Below, piece after piece: positions 11,862 to 22,400 of a DNA stretch of 64,000 bases (its first letter is position 1; each line of letters opens with the position of its first letter). The notes beneath the pieces are model-generated. The model was given only the letters and a program-made list of their open reading frames with translations. It had not been told where the DNA came from and ran no database searches. The stretch spans positions 987,913-1,051,912 of the forward strand of contig VWZW01004136.1 of assembly GCA_013397115.1 (NCBI GenBank), written 5' to 3'. A program made the position numbers and the translations under genes. This DNA comes from Edolisoma coerulescens (lineage: Eukaryota; Chordata; Aves; Passeriformes; Campephagidae).

Positions 11862-14350
11862 GTAATCAGCAGTTCATCTCATTACTACTAATATTATTTT
11901 CATGTTTGAAATCTGAATGCTAAATGAGAGATGGTTGAGTTATACTGTGTAATAAATCAATGGATCTTTTGGGCCACTTAACAGAATGTGGGAATGTATG
12001 TTATCAGATGCACACCACCACCAGGCTGTCAGTGAAGAGTAAGGGGAAAAAAAAGAGGAATGTCAAATGCATTTCAAGGGCTTTTGCAAGTTCTCCATTT
12101 CCTTTGTGAGGCACACATAGGTAGTTCAGCTTCTCTTCCTTCTGTAGCATAAACTGAAAATTCATAATGCATGTATTTGTTGAGTCTCTGCACTAATCTG
12201 GACTTAAGTCATCTGGTAAAGACTTGATTTAGTCCATTCCTCTTAAGATTAAGTTCTCAAGCATGTTGTGCTCTTCCGAGAAACTTCCCTCCCTAGCTGT
12301 CTGGCTTTCTATCTCAAATTATGCATTCTTTTATTTAAGAGTACTTTCCCCAGTCTCTTGGGTATTCATCTAAATATTCTTCCTAAGCTCTTTCTAGGAG
12401 GTGTACAACAATAAATCCTGTTTGTTTCAAGTGGAAAAAAACCCCATATGTTGCATTACAGACCTGACCTTACTCATGATTAGTAAAGGTAATTCTATTT
12501 ACTGCCCCCTTCCTAACATACCTGCTAGTCCAAACACATGATTTCTAGGAAGACACTGGAAACTTCAACCTCCCAAGTGTTTTACTTACTGTAGTAAGAT
12601 TTGACTGTAAACTTTCAAAGCCTTAACGCATCTGCAGTTCAGATCTAAGAATATCCTTCATTTTCCACTTCCTGGTAGTCTTTTGTCTAAAACTTAAGGC
12701 AAAGAGTCTTCCTTCTGTAGTTAATAATACTGAATGTTGCCTGGGCAATTTGTTTAACTGGCTTACGTAGAACTTTCAAGTAATGAGATGAGTAAAATTT
12801 CATACTAAGAATCCTTTATAAGTCTCATATGCCAAAAAAAAAGTATCTAACTCTATTCTAGTTGTATCTTTACACAAGATTAGTAGAATTTTAAGTTGCT
12901 TTGCTAAACACTCACAAGTTTTCTAGCACATCTCTCCAGCTGTACTACAGATGATCAAAGGCTGCTGAGTTTTGTAACAGCCTGGCAAATAATCTAAAAC
13001 TCAGGTTCGCTTCCAGTTACCACAAAGCCGTAACCTTGCTTTAGCTTTGAAATCTAATTATGTTTTATCAATCTACTTTCAAGGAATTGCAGTTCAGCTT
13101 AATAATTGTAGAAATTTTATATTTAATTTTTCAAATATTGTGCTGCATACCGTGCTCATGTGTTTAATCTTTTGATCAATTAAAAGGTTTTCTCTTTTTT
13201 TCCTCCCTTCAGCTGTTTTAATGATGGATGATGATACACTAGTCAGTGCTCATGACCTTGCTTTTGCCTTTTCCGTTTGGCAGGTAATGTTTTGCATCTT
13301 GGCAGGCAGTATTTGTGAGTTGCAATTGAGATTAATAGTTTTAATTAGAGTAATACTGTATCATATTGTTTTACCATTGGTTTTTCTAGATGTAAAGTTA
13401 GATTTTAGCAAGTTTGAAATGTTGAATAGTAGAAATTGCAAGAATATTCTTTAGTAGTAGCTATTCTATAGCTTCAAAAATTTTAACTCTTGCTTTACAA
13501 AACCATGAAGTTGCTAACTGCTGAATTTATTTAAATATATAGTAGTCTGTGTGTTTTGTTTCGCAAAGCACGAGAAATTGTCTGTAAAGTTATTTTCAGT
13601 GCCAAATACACAGCTGCCAGTTGTGGGTAGATGTTTTGTTGGCACTGTGTCATGTGGAATGAGGCAGACTGTCAGTTTTGTGAAAGTATTTAATTGCAAC
13701 ATTTATGCAGATCAAAGGACCATTGCCAACAATTTAATTCTTTCCTCGCAATAATGTTGTCCTCCTTTCATTTAAAAAATGCATAAATCTCTCTTATGAA
13801 CATACTTAAGTGAACCCCACACTATGAAATATGTGTTGAATTTCTTTTTTTCTTTCAGCAATTTCCAGAGCATATAGTGGGATTTGTTCCTAGAAAGCAC
13901 ATTTCTACTCCTTCAGGCGTATACAGTTATGGCAGCTTTGAATTGCAGAACCCTGGATTTGGGAATGGAGATCAGTATTCTATGGTGCTTATCGGTGCAG
14001 CATTTTTTCACAGTGGGTATTTAGAAGACTTTCAACGGCAGCCAGAAGCAGTTTATGCCTTAATAGATGAAACTCAAAATTGTGATGATATTGCCATGAA
14101 TTTTCTGGTAGCCAAGCATACTGGAAAGCCTTCAGGAGTGTTTGTGAAGCCTGTTGATATAAGAAATTTAGAAAAAGACACTAACAGTGGCTATTCTGGA
14201 ATGTGGCACCGAGCAGAGCATTTGTTACAGAGATCCTACTGTGTAAATAAACTGGTTAATATTTATGATGGCATGCCCTTAAAATATTCTAATATCATGA
14301 TTTCTCAGTTTGGTTTTCCTAATTATGCCAATCACAAAAATAAAATGTAA
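11468..14350 (+). CDS. EXTL2: Exostosin-like 2, alpha-1,4-N-acetylhexosaminyltransferase
   Basis: EXTL2 is a Golgi type II membrane GT64 glycosyltransferase. It adds GalNAc or GlcNAc to the proteoglycan linker; on phosphorylated linker this stops chain growth and so limits glycosaminoglycan synthesis. Coding exons 11468-11861, 13213-13283 and 13859-14350 join in phase to 318 residues. Residues about 9-27 are a single membrane anchor (VVIIVLLLVAGALTALL). The metal-binding DDD lies at 137-139 (VLMMDDDTLV). Later conserved blocks include QNCDDIAMNF and NSGYSGMWHRAEH. There is an N-glycosylation sequon, NRT, at residue 61. I chose ATG 11468 (MGIRLL). The human protein has 13 more N-terminal residues (ending CKLPGRV), and the same peptide is encoded just upstream from 11435, so a longer form could begin in the first exon. 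There are no frameshifts; the gene looks intact. Confidence 0.96.
11862..13212 (+). other. EXTL2 intron between coding exons 1 and 2
   Basis: GTAATC donor and CTCCCTTCAG acceptor. No repeat, RNA gene or coding signal is recognised inside. Confidence 0.8.
13213..13283 (+). CDS. EXTL2: EXTL2 coding exon 2
   Basis: A 71-base exon encoding AVLMMDDDTLVSAHDLAFAF and then SVWQ. It holds the DXD-type Asp cluster that binds the divalent metal and UDP-sugar. The donor is GGCAG before GTAATG. Confidence 0.96.
13284..13858 (+). other. EXTL2 intron between coding exons 2 and 3
   Basis: Intron ending in a pyrimidine-rich TTTCTTTTTTTCTTTCAG acceptor. Open frames on both strands here have no splice or homology support. 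Confidence 0.8.
13859..14350 (+). CDS. EXTL2: EXTL2 terminal coding exon
   Basis: Encodes 163 residues from QFPEHIVGFVPRKH to ANHKNKM and a TAA stop. It forms the C-terminal half of the GT64 domain with the conserved YSYGSFE, GDQYSMVLIGA and NCDDIAMNF blocks. The length matches the human C-terminus closely. Confidence 0.96.
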   Translation, partial: QFPEHIVGFVPRKHISTPSGVYSYGSFELQNPGFGNGDQYSMVLIGAAFFHSGYLEDFQRQPEAVYALIDETQNCDDIAMNFLVAKHTGKPSGVFVKPVDIRNLEKDTNSGYSGMWHRAEHLLQRSYCVNKLVNIYDGMPLKYSNIMISQFGFPNYANHKNKM

Positions 14351-17300
14351 GCCAATGAATTCAAGGTGTTAAATGTTAAACAATACTCAGTGAATTGTAC
14401 TGAGTTCAAGGAGAGAAGAAGGTGTAATTACTGCATCTTGGCCATCCCTCTTTGTAGCCTCTGATTTTTCTCTACTAGGCTTGTTACGTATTTCCTTTCT
14501 AACTAATTCACAAAGGTAAGTTTTGAGAAAGTCTAAAGAATATCTAGTCATGCTTAGCTGTGATAAAATCATCCTCTTTCCTTAAAACCTGAAAAGCTAC
14601 TCTAATTAATTAGGCCAGTTCTTGAGAAACATGCAAACAAAAATGCACTCCTACTCTTCAGATCTTAACGTTTGGATTTTTTTTCCTTGAATATACAGAT
14701 CTAGTCAAATGAGTTCTAGGCATATTTTTGACAGTTACATGTTGAGATGCTTCCTTACCTTCCCACTCCTCACCTCCTCCTACCCAGTTTCCAGTGAAGC
14801 TGTAGAACAGCTACAGTGAACTGCTGGCCAGGCTTCTGGCCTCGTGTACAAAACCCCTTTGAAGTTTGTATATAAGCTACTCGGTGTTCTGAGATGTTCT
14901 TGAAGCTGCTATGAAAGCCAGAAGAGTACCTCACCTTAATCTCAGATAGTCCTTAAACCATTGCCTACAATATCTGCTCCTGCTGAGATAACGGAAAATG
15001 ATCTCAGATGTGGCTTTTTTTTCTATTATTGATTTGCCTAGAGTTGCTTAAACACTGCAAGCAGCTGAAAGGTAAATCCTAGTAGCTAGAAATACAAGAA
15101 ACATGAATACATGAAATATGAAACTTATATAAGCAGCCAGAAGAAATGGATGGAATGTTACTTATTAATATTCTCTTTAGTACTTAGTCTTATTTTGATA
15201 TTTTGCATATTCCACCCAGGAAAATCCTCAATTTGTTAAAAATTTCTTATTTGCAATTCCTAATAAGAGCAGGGTGTTCAACATTTATTACAGTGTACAT
15301 TTTGTAATTTTACAGGTCTACTGGTTTTTTAGCTACTCAAATGAGTATTTACTTTTTAGTTCCTTTTTTTCTCCGTTTTTGGTGGCTTTGACAACAGAGT
15401 TAAAATATACAATAAAAGGGTAAAGCATTACGAAAAAAAGTATTTTAAGGTACAGTGATATTTGACAGGGATGGACTACTCTCAGTCTCTGAATTCCCTG
15501 GCTTTATTTATAGCAAGAAACAGCTGCTGTTAATGGCTTTAGTTAGATTGGGACTCTATAATTCTGGAAACCTTATATTGACATAGACAGGGCAAACCTT
15601 TTCCAATGAAGTTGCAGAAGGGTTGGGCTTTTTTTGTGGTATGGAGGAGAGAATAAAAGACACTGACTTTCCTGGATCACAGAATCAGATTTGGCATCCA
15701 AAGCAGATTTAGTTTCATCTGCATCAGCTTTTAATTGATTCTTAGAATCAGTTCCAAGGTAACTGTGGGCAACCAGTAACAGCTAATACCTAGTACACAA
15801 ATAGCATCTGCACAAATGGTGTATAATTTAATCATTTTTTGTGATAAGTTAGCTGAACAAAGAGTGAAAAATGTGACAAGTTCTTTACAGCAGGGTGTGA
15901 GTCTTTCGGGGGAACAAAGGATTCTTTTGCCTTGTTCTATCAGTATTACAGGATTTGATTTCTGTTCAGTGAAGTCCTCCTAGTACTTCTGTAAGTTTTA
16001 AAGGCCAGAATCTTAACATGGCAATGTAAAGTCTGCTTAATTTTGTTGTAATAGTGAAAAGTAGTTATTAATTATTGTGCTATAGTGCTAAGTAGTATAC
16101 AAACAGGTCTGTGATCTTTCCAGAAAAGCAAATTTCCCAGTGGTAGTTTACTGTATTTCATTTATTTAGTCATCTTCCATGATTTCTGTTCTGTGCAGTA
16201 TCAACTAGAGTTGTGAAGACTCACAGTTGTTATTAACCTTATTTTTGAAATGTGAAACAAACTGTCAACTCAGCCAAATCTTATTATTGGGCTCTTCGTT
16301 GGAGCGAAGGAGTTGTTTTGGTTTTGGGGGTGGTTTTTTGTTCTTCCGTGTCAGTGAAAGAATTAATAGTACAAGCTTTTAATGATACTGTTAAATTTAA
16401 TTTGCACCATTGTCAAATAAAATACAGAAAGCAGACTTGTGATGTATTTATTTCCAGATTATTTCCAAATTTTTCAGTGTTAAGATGTCTAATGCTCACA
16501 GTTTGCATACTCATGAGCAGCACCAAGATTTTTTTTTTTAAATGTTTACTCGTTGGCACATACATTCATTTAATTTAGGTGAGGCCTACTTATGAAGGAA
16601 GAAAAGACATTAAAAAACCCAACAGCCTTAATCATTTAGTCTTAGGTAGCAAAGAAAATACAAAGATAAGACTTAAGCTCCAGCCATAATTCATTGTACT
16701 TCGGAATTGAAAGGGGTTGTTTGCTTATTTTTTAAAAGTGGATTTTTTATCCCTTGGTGGTTATAAAAGTGCCTTAAGATTCTTTAGTGAAAATACATTA
16801 CCAAAAAATTATATTTTAAACAAAATAATATGCATGTGATTATTTCTTCTGAGAGATTATGTATTTGTCATTTAGAAATACTTCGGAATCCAAACAGAAT
16901 CATCACCGCCTCTGAACGTTCTGTTGAAATTACTGTTAATGCAACATGGAGTTTTAAACATGGTATCTAAAATAGATATTTAAAAAATCCTTGACAAAAA
17001 AATGAGGATATAGTGCTAAAATGATACAACAGGACAAGAAAATTGCTTCTTTACAAAAAATGCCACAAGATGTCACTGCAGCCTTGATATTTGATCTCAA
17101 ATGTTAAAACGAGTATATAGTATTGATTAGAATACCAAAGTTGTACTAATTGAAAATATTCTTAAAAGCTAGCATTTTACAAAGTGAAATTCATTAACTA
17201 ATAGCTATGCGACACAACACTGGAATTGCAAAAACATAGTGGTTATTTTGCATGTATTTTTACAGGGAAGAAAAGAAAGGTTAGTTTATTTCTGATGCTT

Positions 17301-17475
17301 ACAAAGTCTGCAGCTAATTGCCACAAATGAGAACTTTTATGCAATGAAAACAGCATTTGTAACTTTGCAGAAGACATATAAGCAGTAAACAAACATTTCA
17401 CAGCTGGGCGGGCGTCAGTTGCTAGTCATATTTGCCTCCTTGATTCACCAGTCTAGCTAGATGGGTTTCCATTTC
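14351..17475 (+). other. EXTL2 3' UTR and flank
   Basis: AT-rich. Possible polyadenylation signals (AATAAA) on the plus strand are at 15411, 15652 and 16416; I cannot tell which is used. Beyond about 16500 I see no coding content on the plus strand. No VCAM1 or GPR88 coding sequence is recognised here, although those genes lie between EXTL2 and CDC14A in human as I recall. Confidence 0.5.
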
Positions 17476-18715
17476 TTAGGCTTTAACGCAAACTGTTTCT
17501 AGGGATTCTGGATACTGGATAGCAGGCTGTAGACTGTTCCATCTTTGTTTCTGTTGCCGAAGAGAATGTTGCTAAAGCTGTTTCAAGTATGCTCATTCAT
17601 ATTCCCCTTAAGCAGAGTGCAGCACTTTCTTAGAAACGTGTTACACTGAACTATAGTGAAAGTCTGAGTAAAAAAGGGCATTAAAAAAACCTGCGGTTCT
17701 GGACAATATACCTTAATACCCCTTCTCGTACACAGGATATAGTACCCCTTAGAGAACTGCTTGTAAATAAAAAAACACCAATGAAATACTTGATTTTTTT
17801 AAGGGTTACACACAAGTGAAAGTCGTAAAGAACAATATAAAGAAAAACAAACACTGATTTCCATGGAAAGCAAATACCCTCCAACAACCTTTATTTAATT
17901 TGCTGCTACATAAGACTGCAGTCGCATTCTTGTAAGCATCTTGTATGGAATAGTACTTACTACTGAGAATGAGGTTTTCTCAGGTTTCAGGATCAGGCAC
18001 AAACGGGAATATTTAGCATATTCGTTTTGGAGCTTTTCAAAAAAAGTTGAAAAAAAGCAATGTAAGAACATAGGTACAAAGCATTAGAATCAACACAAAA
18101 ATTAAATAAGCAACTACAAAACAGCTGCACTGTTTTCTGTATTTGTAAAGCTTTAAAGATTATCCAGTGCTTATGACACTAGATTAAAAACTTAAGAGTC
18201 AGAAGTGTTTCACACTCATGTTTAGCCTCATTAGCAGACACACCAGGATTAATTATAAGAACTGTGGTTACAGTACGTTATTTATAGTGTTAGGGAAAGA
18301 TGGTGATACTAATGTGAACCTCAGGGCTGCACAACATCTTTTAAAGGTGTTTCAAGAGTGGATTTTTGTGTTTGTTTGGGGGAAGAGTAACTTTTTTCCC
18401 CCCTTTTATCTCTCCTCAAGGAACCTCTCCTTTGCGACCTTTTGCTTTAGCTGTAAAACTGAGACGGACCGTCTGCCCTGTTTGGCACTTACCAAATCTT
18501 TCTAAAGGGGAGAGGCGGAAGAACGCTCCCACAGCTCGAACCAGCACGTTGGGAGAGCTCCGTGCCTCAGGCGTGCGCGGCGTCTCTTGCTGCTGGCAAG
18601 CGGCTCCCCGGGCTGCTGCTCCCCCGGGCTGCGGCTCCCCCGAGCCGGCGGCGCCCCGGCACATCCAGCCCCGCGCCCGAGGGCGGCCCGCACTGCCCGA
18701 GCGGGAAGCGGCCAT
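17476..18715 (-). other. Speculative small minus-strand gene, product unknown
   Basis: Three pieces point to a transcript running left from the CDC14A CpG island. First, a GC-rich segment ends at 18493 in ATTTG before a strong GTAAGTG donor. Second, a 72-base stop-free exon at 18032-17961 sits between an AAAAG acceptor and a GTAAGT donor (24 codons, starting LQNEYAKYSRLC). Third, a terminal exon at 17571-17476 of 31 codons, starting QHSLRQQKQRWN, ends in TAA, with AATAAA on the minus strand at 17290-17285. The last two join in phase. The first does not: its open frame leaves phase 1, and the phase-0 frame has a TAG 11 bases before the donor. I do not recognise the product. The open stretches are short enough to arise by chance. 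Confidence 0.25.
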
Positions 18716-18759
18716 CGCGGGGGGCCTGGGGCGGGGCGCTCCCCGGGCGCCGCCAGCTC

Positions 18760-18795
18760 ATTGGCTGCAGGCGCATAAGGGCGGCCTCTGATTGG
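18760..18795 (-). promoter_or_regulatory. Pair of inverted CCAAT boxes (NF-Y type)
   Basis: ATTGG occurs at 18760-18764 (GCTCATTGGCTG) and 18791-18795 (CTGATTGGTCAG), both CCAAT on the minus strand. They are exactly 31 bases apart, about three helical turns, the spacing typical of NF-Y-driven cell-cycle promoters. They lie about 570 bases upstream of the CDC14A start codon. Confidence 0.6.
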
Positions 18796-19361
18796 TCAGC
18801 CGGCTTGTCTGTCACGACAAATGGTGCCCCGGGTAGCGCAAGGGGCGCTCTCCCGGTTCCCCCGTGCCTGAGGCGGCGCCGCCGCTCCGCCCGCCCCCGT
18901 CCGGAGCCCGCCCGCGCGGCTGAGGCAGCGCTCCGGCTCAGTCCCGCTCCGAGCTGCACGCGACACCCGCCCGGTACCCGTGGGGCGCTCTGCCACGGNT
19001 CGTAGCGTCAGCCCTTGGCCGGGTGACACAAAGGCTCTGTAACGCGGTTGCCAGAGCGCCGCCGGTCGCCTGGTAACCGCCCGCTGCCGCTTTATCCGGG
19101 GGCGTCTCCTGGCTGGGGGCGGGGTGGAGCTGGAGTCCTTGCGGGCGCTTGCCCGCTGTGTCCCGGGGCTCGTTCTCGGCTACGCTCCCGCTCCTATGCG
19201 GGCTGCGGCCGCCGTGCTCGCAGCACCGTGGGCCCCGGCGGGCGGCCCCTCCGGGAAGCGGGTCGCGTCCCTGCGAGCGCACCCTGGCCCCGCCGGCGCT
19301 GCCCCGGAGCGCCATGAGCTCGGAGCCGCCCCGCGCCTCGCTGCTCCGCGCCCTCTTTAAG

Positions 19362-19419
19362 ATGGAGCCGGCGGCGGCCGCCTCCGAAGTGCTGGGGGGA
19401 GCCTCGGAGTTCGTGAAAG
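19362..19419 (+). CDS. CDC14A: CDC14A exon 1
   Basis: Encodes MEPAAAASEVLGGASEFVK and ends GTGAAAG before GTGAGA. Both ATGs (19314 and 19362) have a purine at -3. The CEF/SEF-like end just before DRLYF aligns with the human start region. Confidence 0.85.
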
Positions 19420-22400
19420 GTGAGAACGGGGCGGGAGCCGCCCCGTCCCCTGCTCGCGGGGTCCCGGAGCTTCTCCCACAGAGGAAATCCGCTGGCTTCT
19501 CTCCCGCCCTCCCCGCCTCCCTGCCCCGGCTTTGCTGTGTGCCCGGCTCGGCCCCGGCCGCTTTGCCCGGCGGGTTTCGCGGGCTGCCCGCCTCGACTGC
19601 CGCGGACACCCCCCGGCGCTGCTTTCCCCGCTCCCTCGGGCGAGGCGCGGGGCCGGCACCTGTTGCTGCGCGCTGCTCGCTGGGCCGGAGCCGCTGCCCA
19701 GGGGTGCCCGGCAGGGGCAGGGCCCGCGGGCGGAGCGCTCCGGGCGCTCCCGCCGCCGCTCACGCAGCAGAAAAAGGAGCGGCGGAGCCTCTTCCGCTCC
19801 GCGGTGACAGGCGTGCCCCGGGGCGGCGGCTGCCTTCGCTGTCCGACGCTGTTCCTCTAATCTGTCTTTCAGATCGGTTGTACTTCGCTACTTTACGAAA
19901 TAAACCGAAAAGTACCGTAAATACTCACTACTTCTGTACCGATGAGGAACTGGTCTATGAAAAGTAAGTGTTGTGGTTTGCATATTCAAAGTGATCACCT
20001 GAGAGTCTCCCCAACGCACTTCGGTATATATTATGGAATATTTTTGCCCTATTAAGTTACTTGCATAGAATATGAGCATGAAGTTAGTCCGAATATATTT
20101 ATTAGCTGAAACTGGGTTAACAAGGTGACTCTTTAAAAAAGGGACCCGTAAAAAGAACTGCAAGGCCAGTTAAATGGCTTAAATTGTGGTTGAGCTAGAA
20201 GAAGGTTGTCTGAGCCTTGTAGGTTTGTTTAAAACATGGAGGTCTATTAGGACTAATTGCACTTTATTGAACGTTGTCTTAAATAAAAGACTTACTTGGT
20301 ATGAATAGATAAACAGTAGTTTGTTTTATATTTCCTGTATTTTCCTGTATAGAGAGTATGAAGTTTACAGAATCATAAGAATACAATGTTTAAATGTGCT
20401 TTTGAAGAGCATCTGCAACTTTTTTTATAACTCTGGTTTTATTAGAAGGTTTTGAGATAGCACTTCCTGATGGCTTTTGTATCTTTAGAACAGCAGAAAA
20501 AGTATTTTCTGTGAAGTAAAAGGTTCATGTGTTTGTAAGACACTGACTGGATGTAGAAGGTAAAAAGTAAAACTGATTGTAGTTGTGAATACTATTAAAG
20601 GACATAAAAAAATTAAACGAATAATCACTCTATGCTATGGCTAAAAAGTTGGTGCTATGCACTGCGTTCCCAGATTATCTGTTTCTTGTGTGATGATACA
20701 TATCTATCTGCTTGACACAGGGTTTGCTGCAGGAGAAGTGAAACAAAAAGTGTGTTCCTATTTCCATATGGTTTGAAGCAATTGTGAGCATCAACCTTTC
20801 TTTCCTCCTTTCTCCAATGACCAGTACTGCTTCTGTGAAGATGTAAACCAATATTCCTTGGTTTTTAGCTTACTTTCCATGCACAGCTTGTAGTTTCAGG
20901 GTATCTTTTCTACACGTTTTTGAGTCTTTCTTAAGCTGTGTGTCTTCTACTGGAGTTCCCAATGGTTCATTCCGAAAGTTGGCTTTTGTAATGGGCTGCT
21001 TGGTTTGGGAATAATGACCATTAAGGAATTTTGATTGGAAGGGACCTTGGGAGTCCCTTTGCAGAAGGGGAGGGGTTGACCTAATATTGAAGGCAGAATT
21101 CAACTGGGGAAGGTCCCGAGAAATTTGTGTTGCATGAAAGTGTTCCCCTTTCTTTAAAAAAGGAAACTTGCATCTCTTCCAGACTTCTGTATTATGTTTT
21201 AATTCTTAATGTGCTTTTAGGAAGTGTGAAGGAATCTTACGTGGCACTTGATCTTGTATGGGTAGGAAGGGGGGAGCAGTTCTGTACTGTTAGTTACAGA
21301 TGACTGTACTAACCAAGGCCTGTAACTGAGGTATTTTGTGTGAGGAGAGTGTCATATTTAAAGAAAAAAAAAAAAGTACTGAGAAATTTGGGAGAGAAGT
21401 AATTTTCTTTAACATGTAAAGGAAATTCTGTAGGTATACTCCTTAACCCAATGTTAACTACGTCTGAGGGTGTAACCTGATACCAGATATAATTACCAGG
21501 TAATGGAAGGAAGCGAAGTTTCCTTTATCTTCTAGGGCACATCTAAAGACTTTGGACAGGTAACTCCTGGTGTATGTTCTGAATTGACGGTTCCTAATCT
21601 ATTTGGCCCATTTTAAAGTTGTTGTCCTGTATCTGATACCATGAAGATACTCTCCCTTTTGTGCTCATAAAATGCAAAAATGTGATGTGAGGTAGAAAAT
21701 AAGTGACAGTTACCAGGTGGTAACAAGGAATTGTGTAATAACCTTTTACATATCATTGCTAAACTTTCCCCTGGTATTTGTATTGCAGCACCTATCCCTA
21801 TCAGTGTATGCAATATTTGGTAGTAAACCCATGCCTGATTTTTTTTTTTTTTTTGCCCTCTCATATCCAAGGAAGTTTATATGGTCTCGGGGAAGTAAAA
21901 TCAGGTGTCAATAGGGTTACCATTTTATTTATATTTTTAATATCTTTCTGAATTTGGAAAGCTAGAGGTAAATTGAGGAATAGAATGCAGGACTTAGTTC
22001 TTGGAGAAGTACTAATTTTTCTATAACTTCCCTTATGATCATCAGTAAGCTTAACATCAGTCTGTTGTGTTTCCCAGGCTGCACGCCAAGTGGGGGGCCT
22101 GACATTAGGGCTTGTGTGTAAGTAGTAGTAGAGTGTAACTTTAATACAACAGATCAGATGGTCTCCTCACTTCCTCAAAAATGCAGTCTCCTTTCTGAGA
22201 AAGTGATTAGAAGTATTTGCTACATGCTAGCAAAATAAATATTTGGAAGTGAGTTTTGAAGTGCTGTAGCTCAGAACAGTGGTTTGCAGAGTCTTCATGG
22301 AAATGGCCTGCCTGGGTGGTTCTTGTGGTCAGAATTCCACAGGCACTTTTGCTTTTTAATCAAATGAGTTGTTCAGAGAGTTCCAAGGAGGAGGATAGGA

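Larger units (their letters stand above)
18500..19860. promoter_or_regulatory. CDC14A: CpG-island promoter of CDC14A
   Basis: A dense CpG island spanning CDC14A exon 1 and intron 1. It has several GC boxes, two inverted CCAAT boxes and one N base at 18999. A consensus minus-strand donor at its left edge suggests it may fire in both directions. Long open frames on both strands here reflect GC richness, not genes. Confidence 0.8.

Noticed and set aside
16252..16578. 108-codon plus-strand open frame after EXTL2
   Set aside because: AT-rich, low-complexity ends, no splice or homology support; likely EXTL2 3' flank.
14351..18500. VCAM1 or GPR88 between EXTL2 and CDC14A
   Set aside because: No Ig-domain or receptor-like coding sequence was seen on either strand.
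18562..19860. Overlapping long open frames in the CDC14A island, both strands
   Set aside because: Same GC effect. Only the frame running through MEPAAAASEV into DRLYFATLR has exon support.
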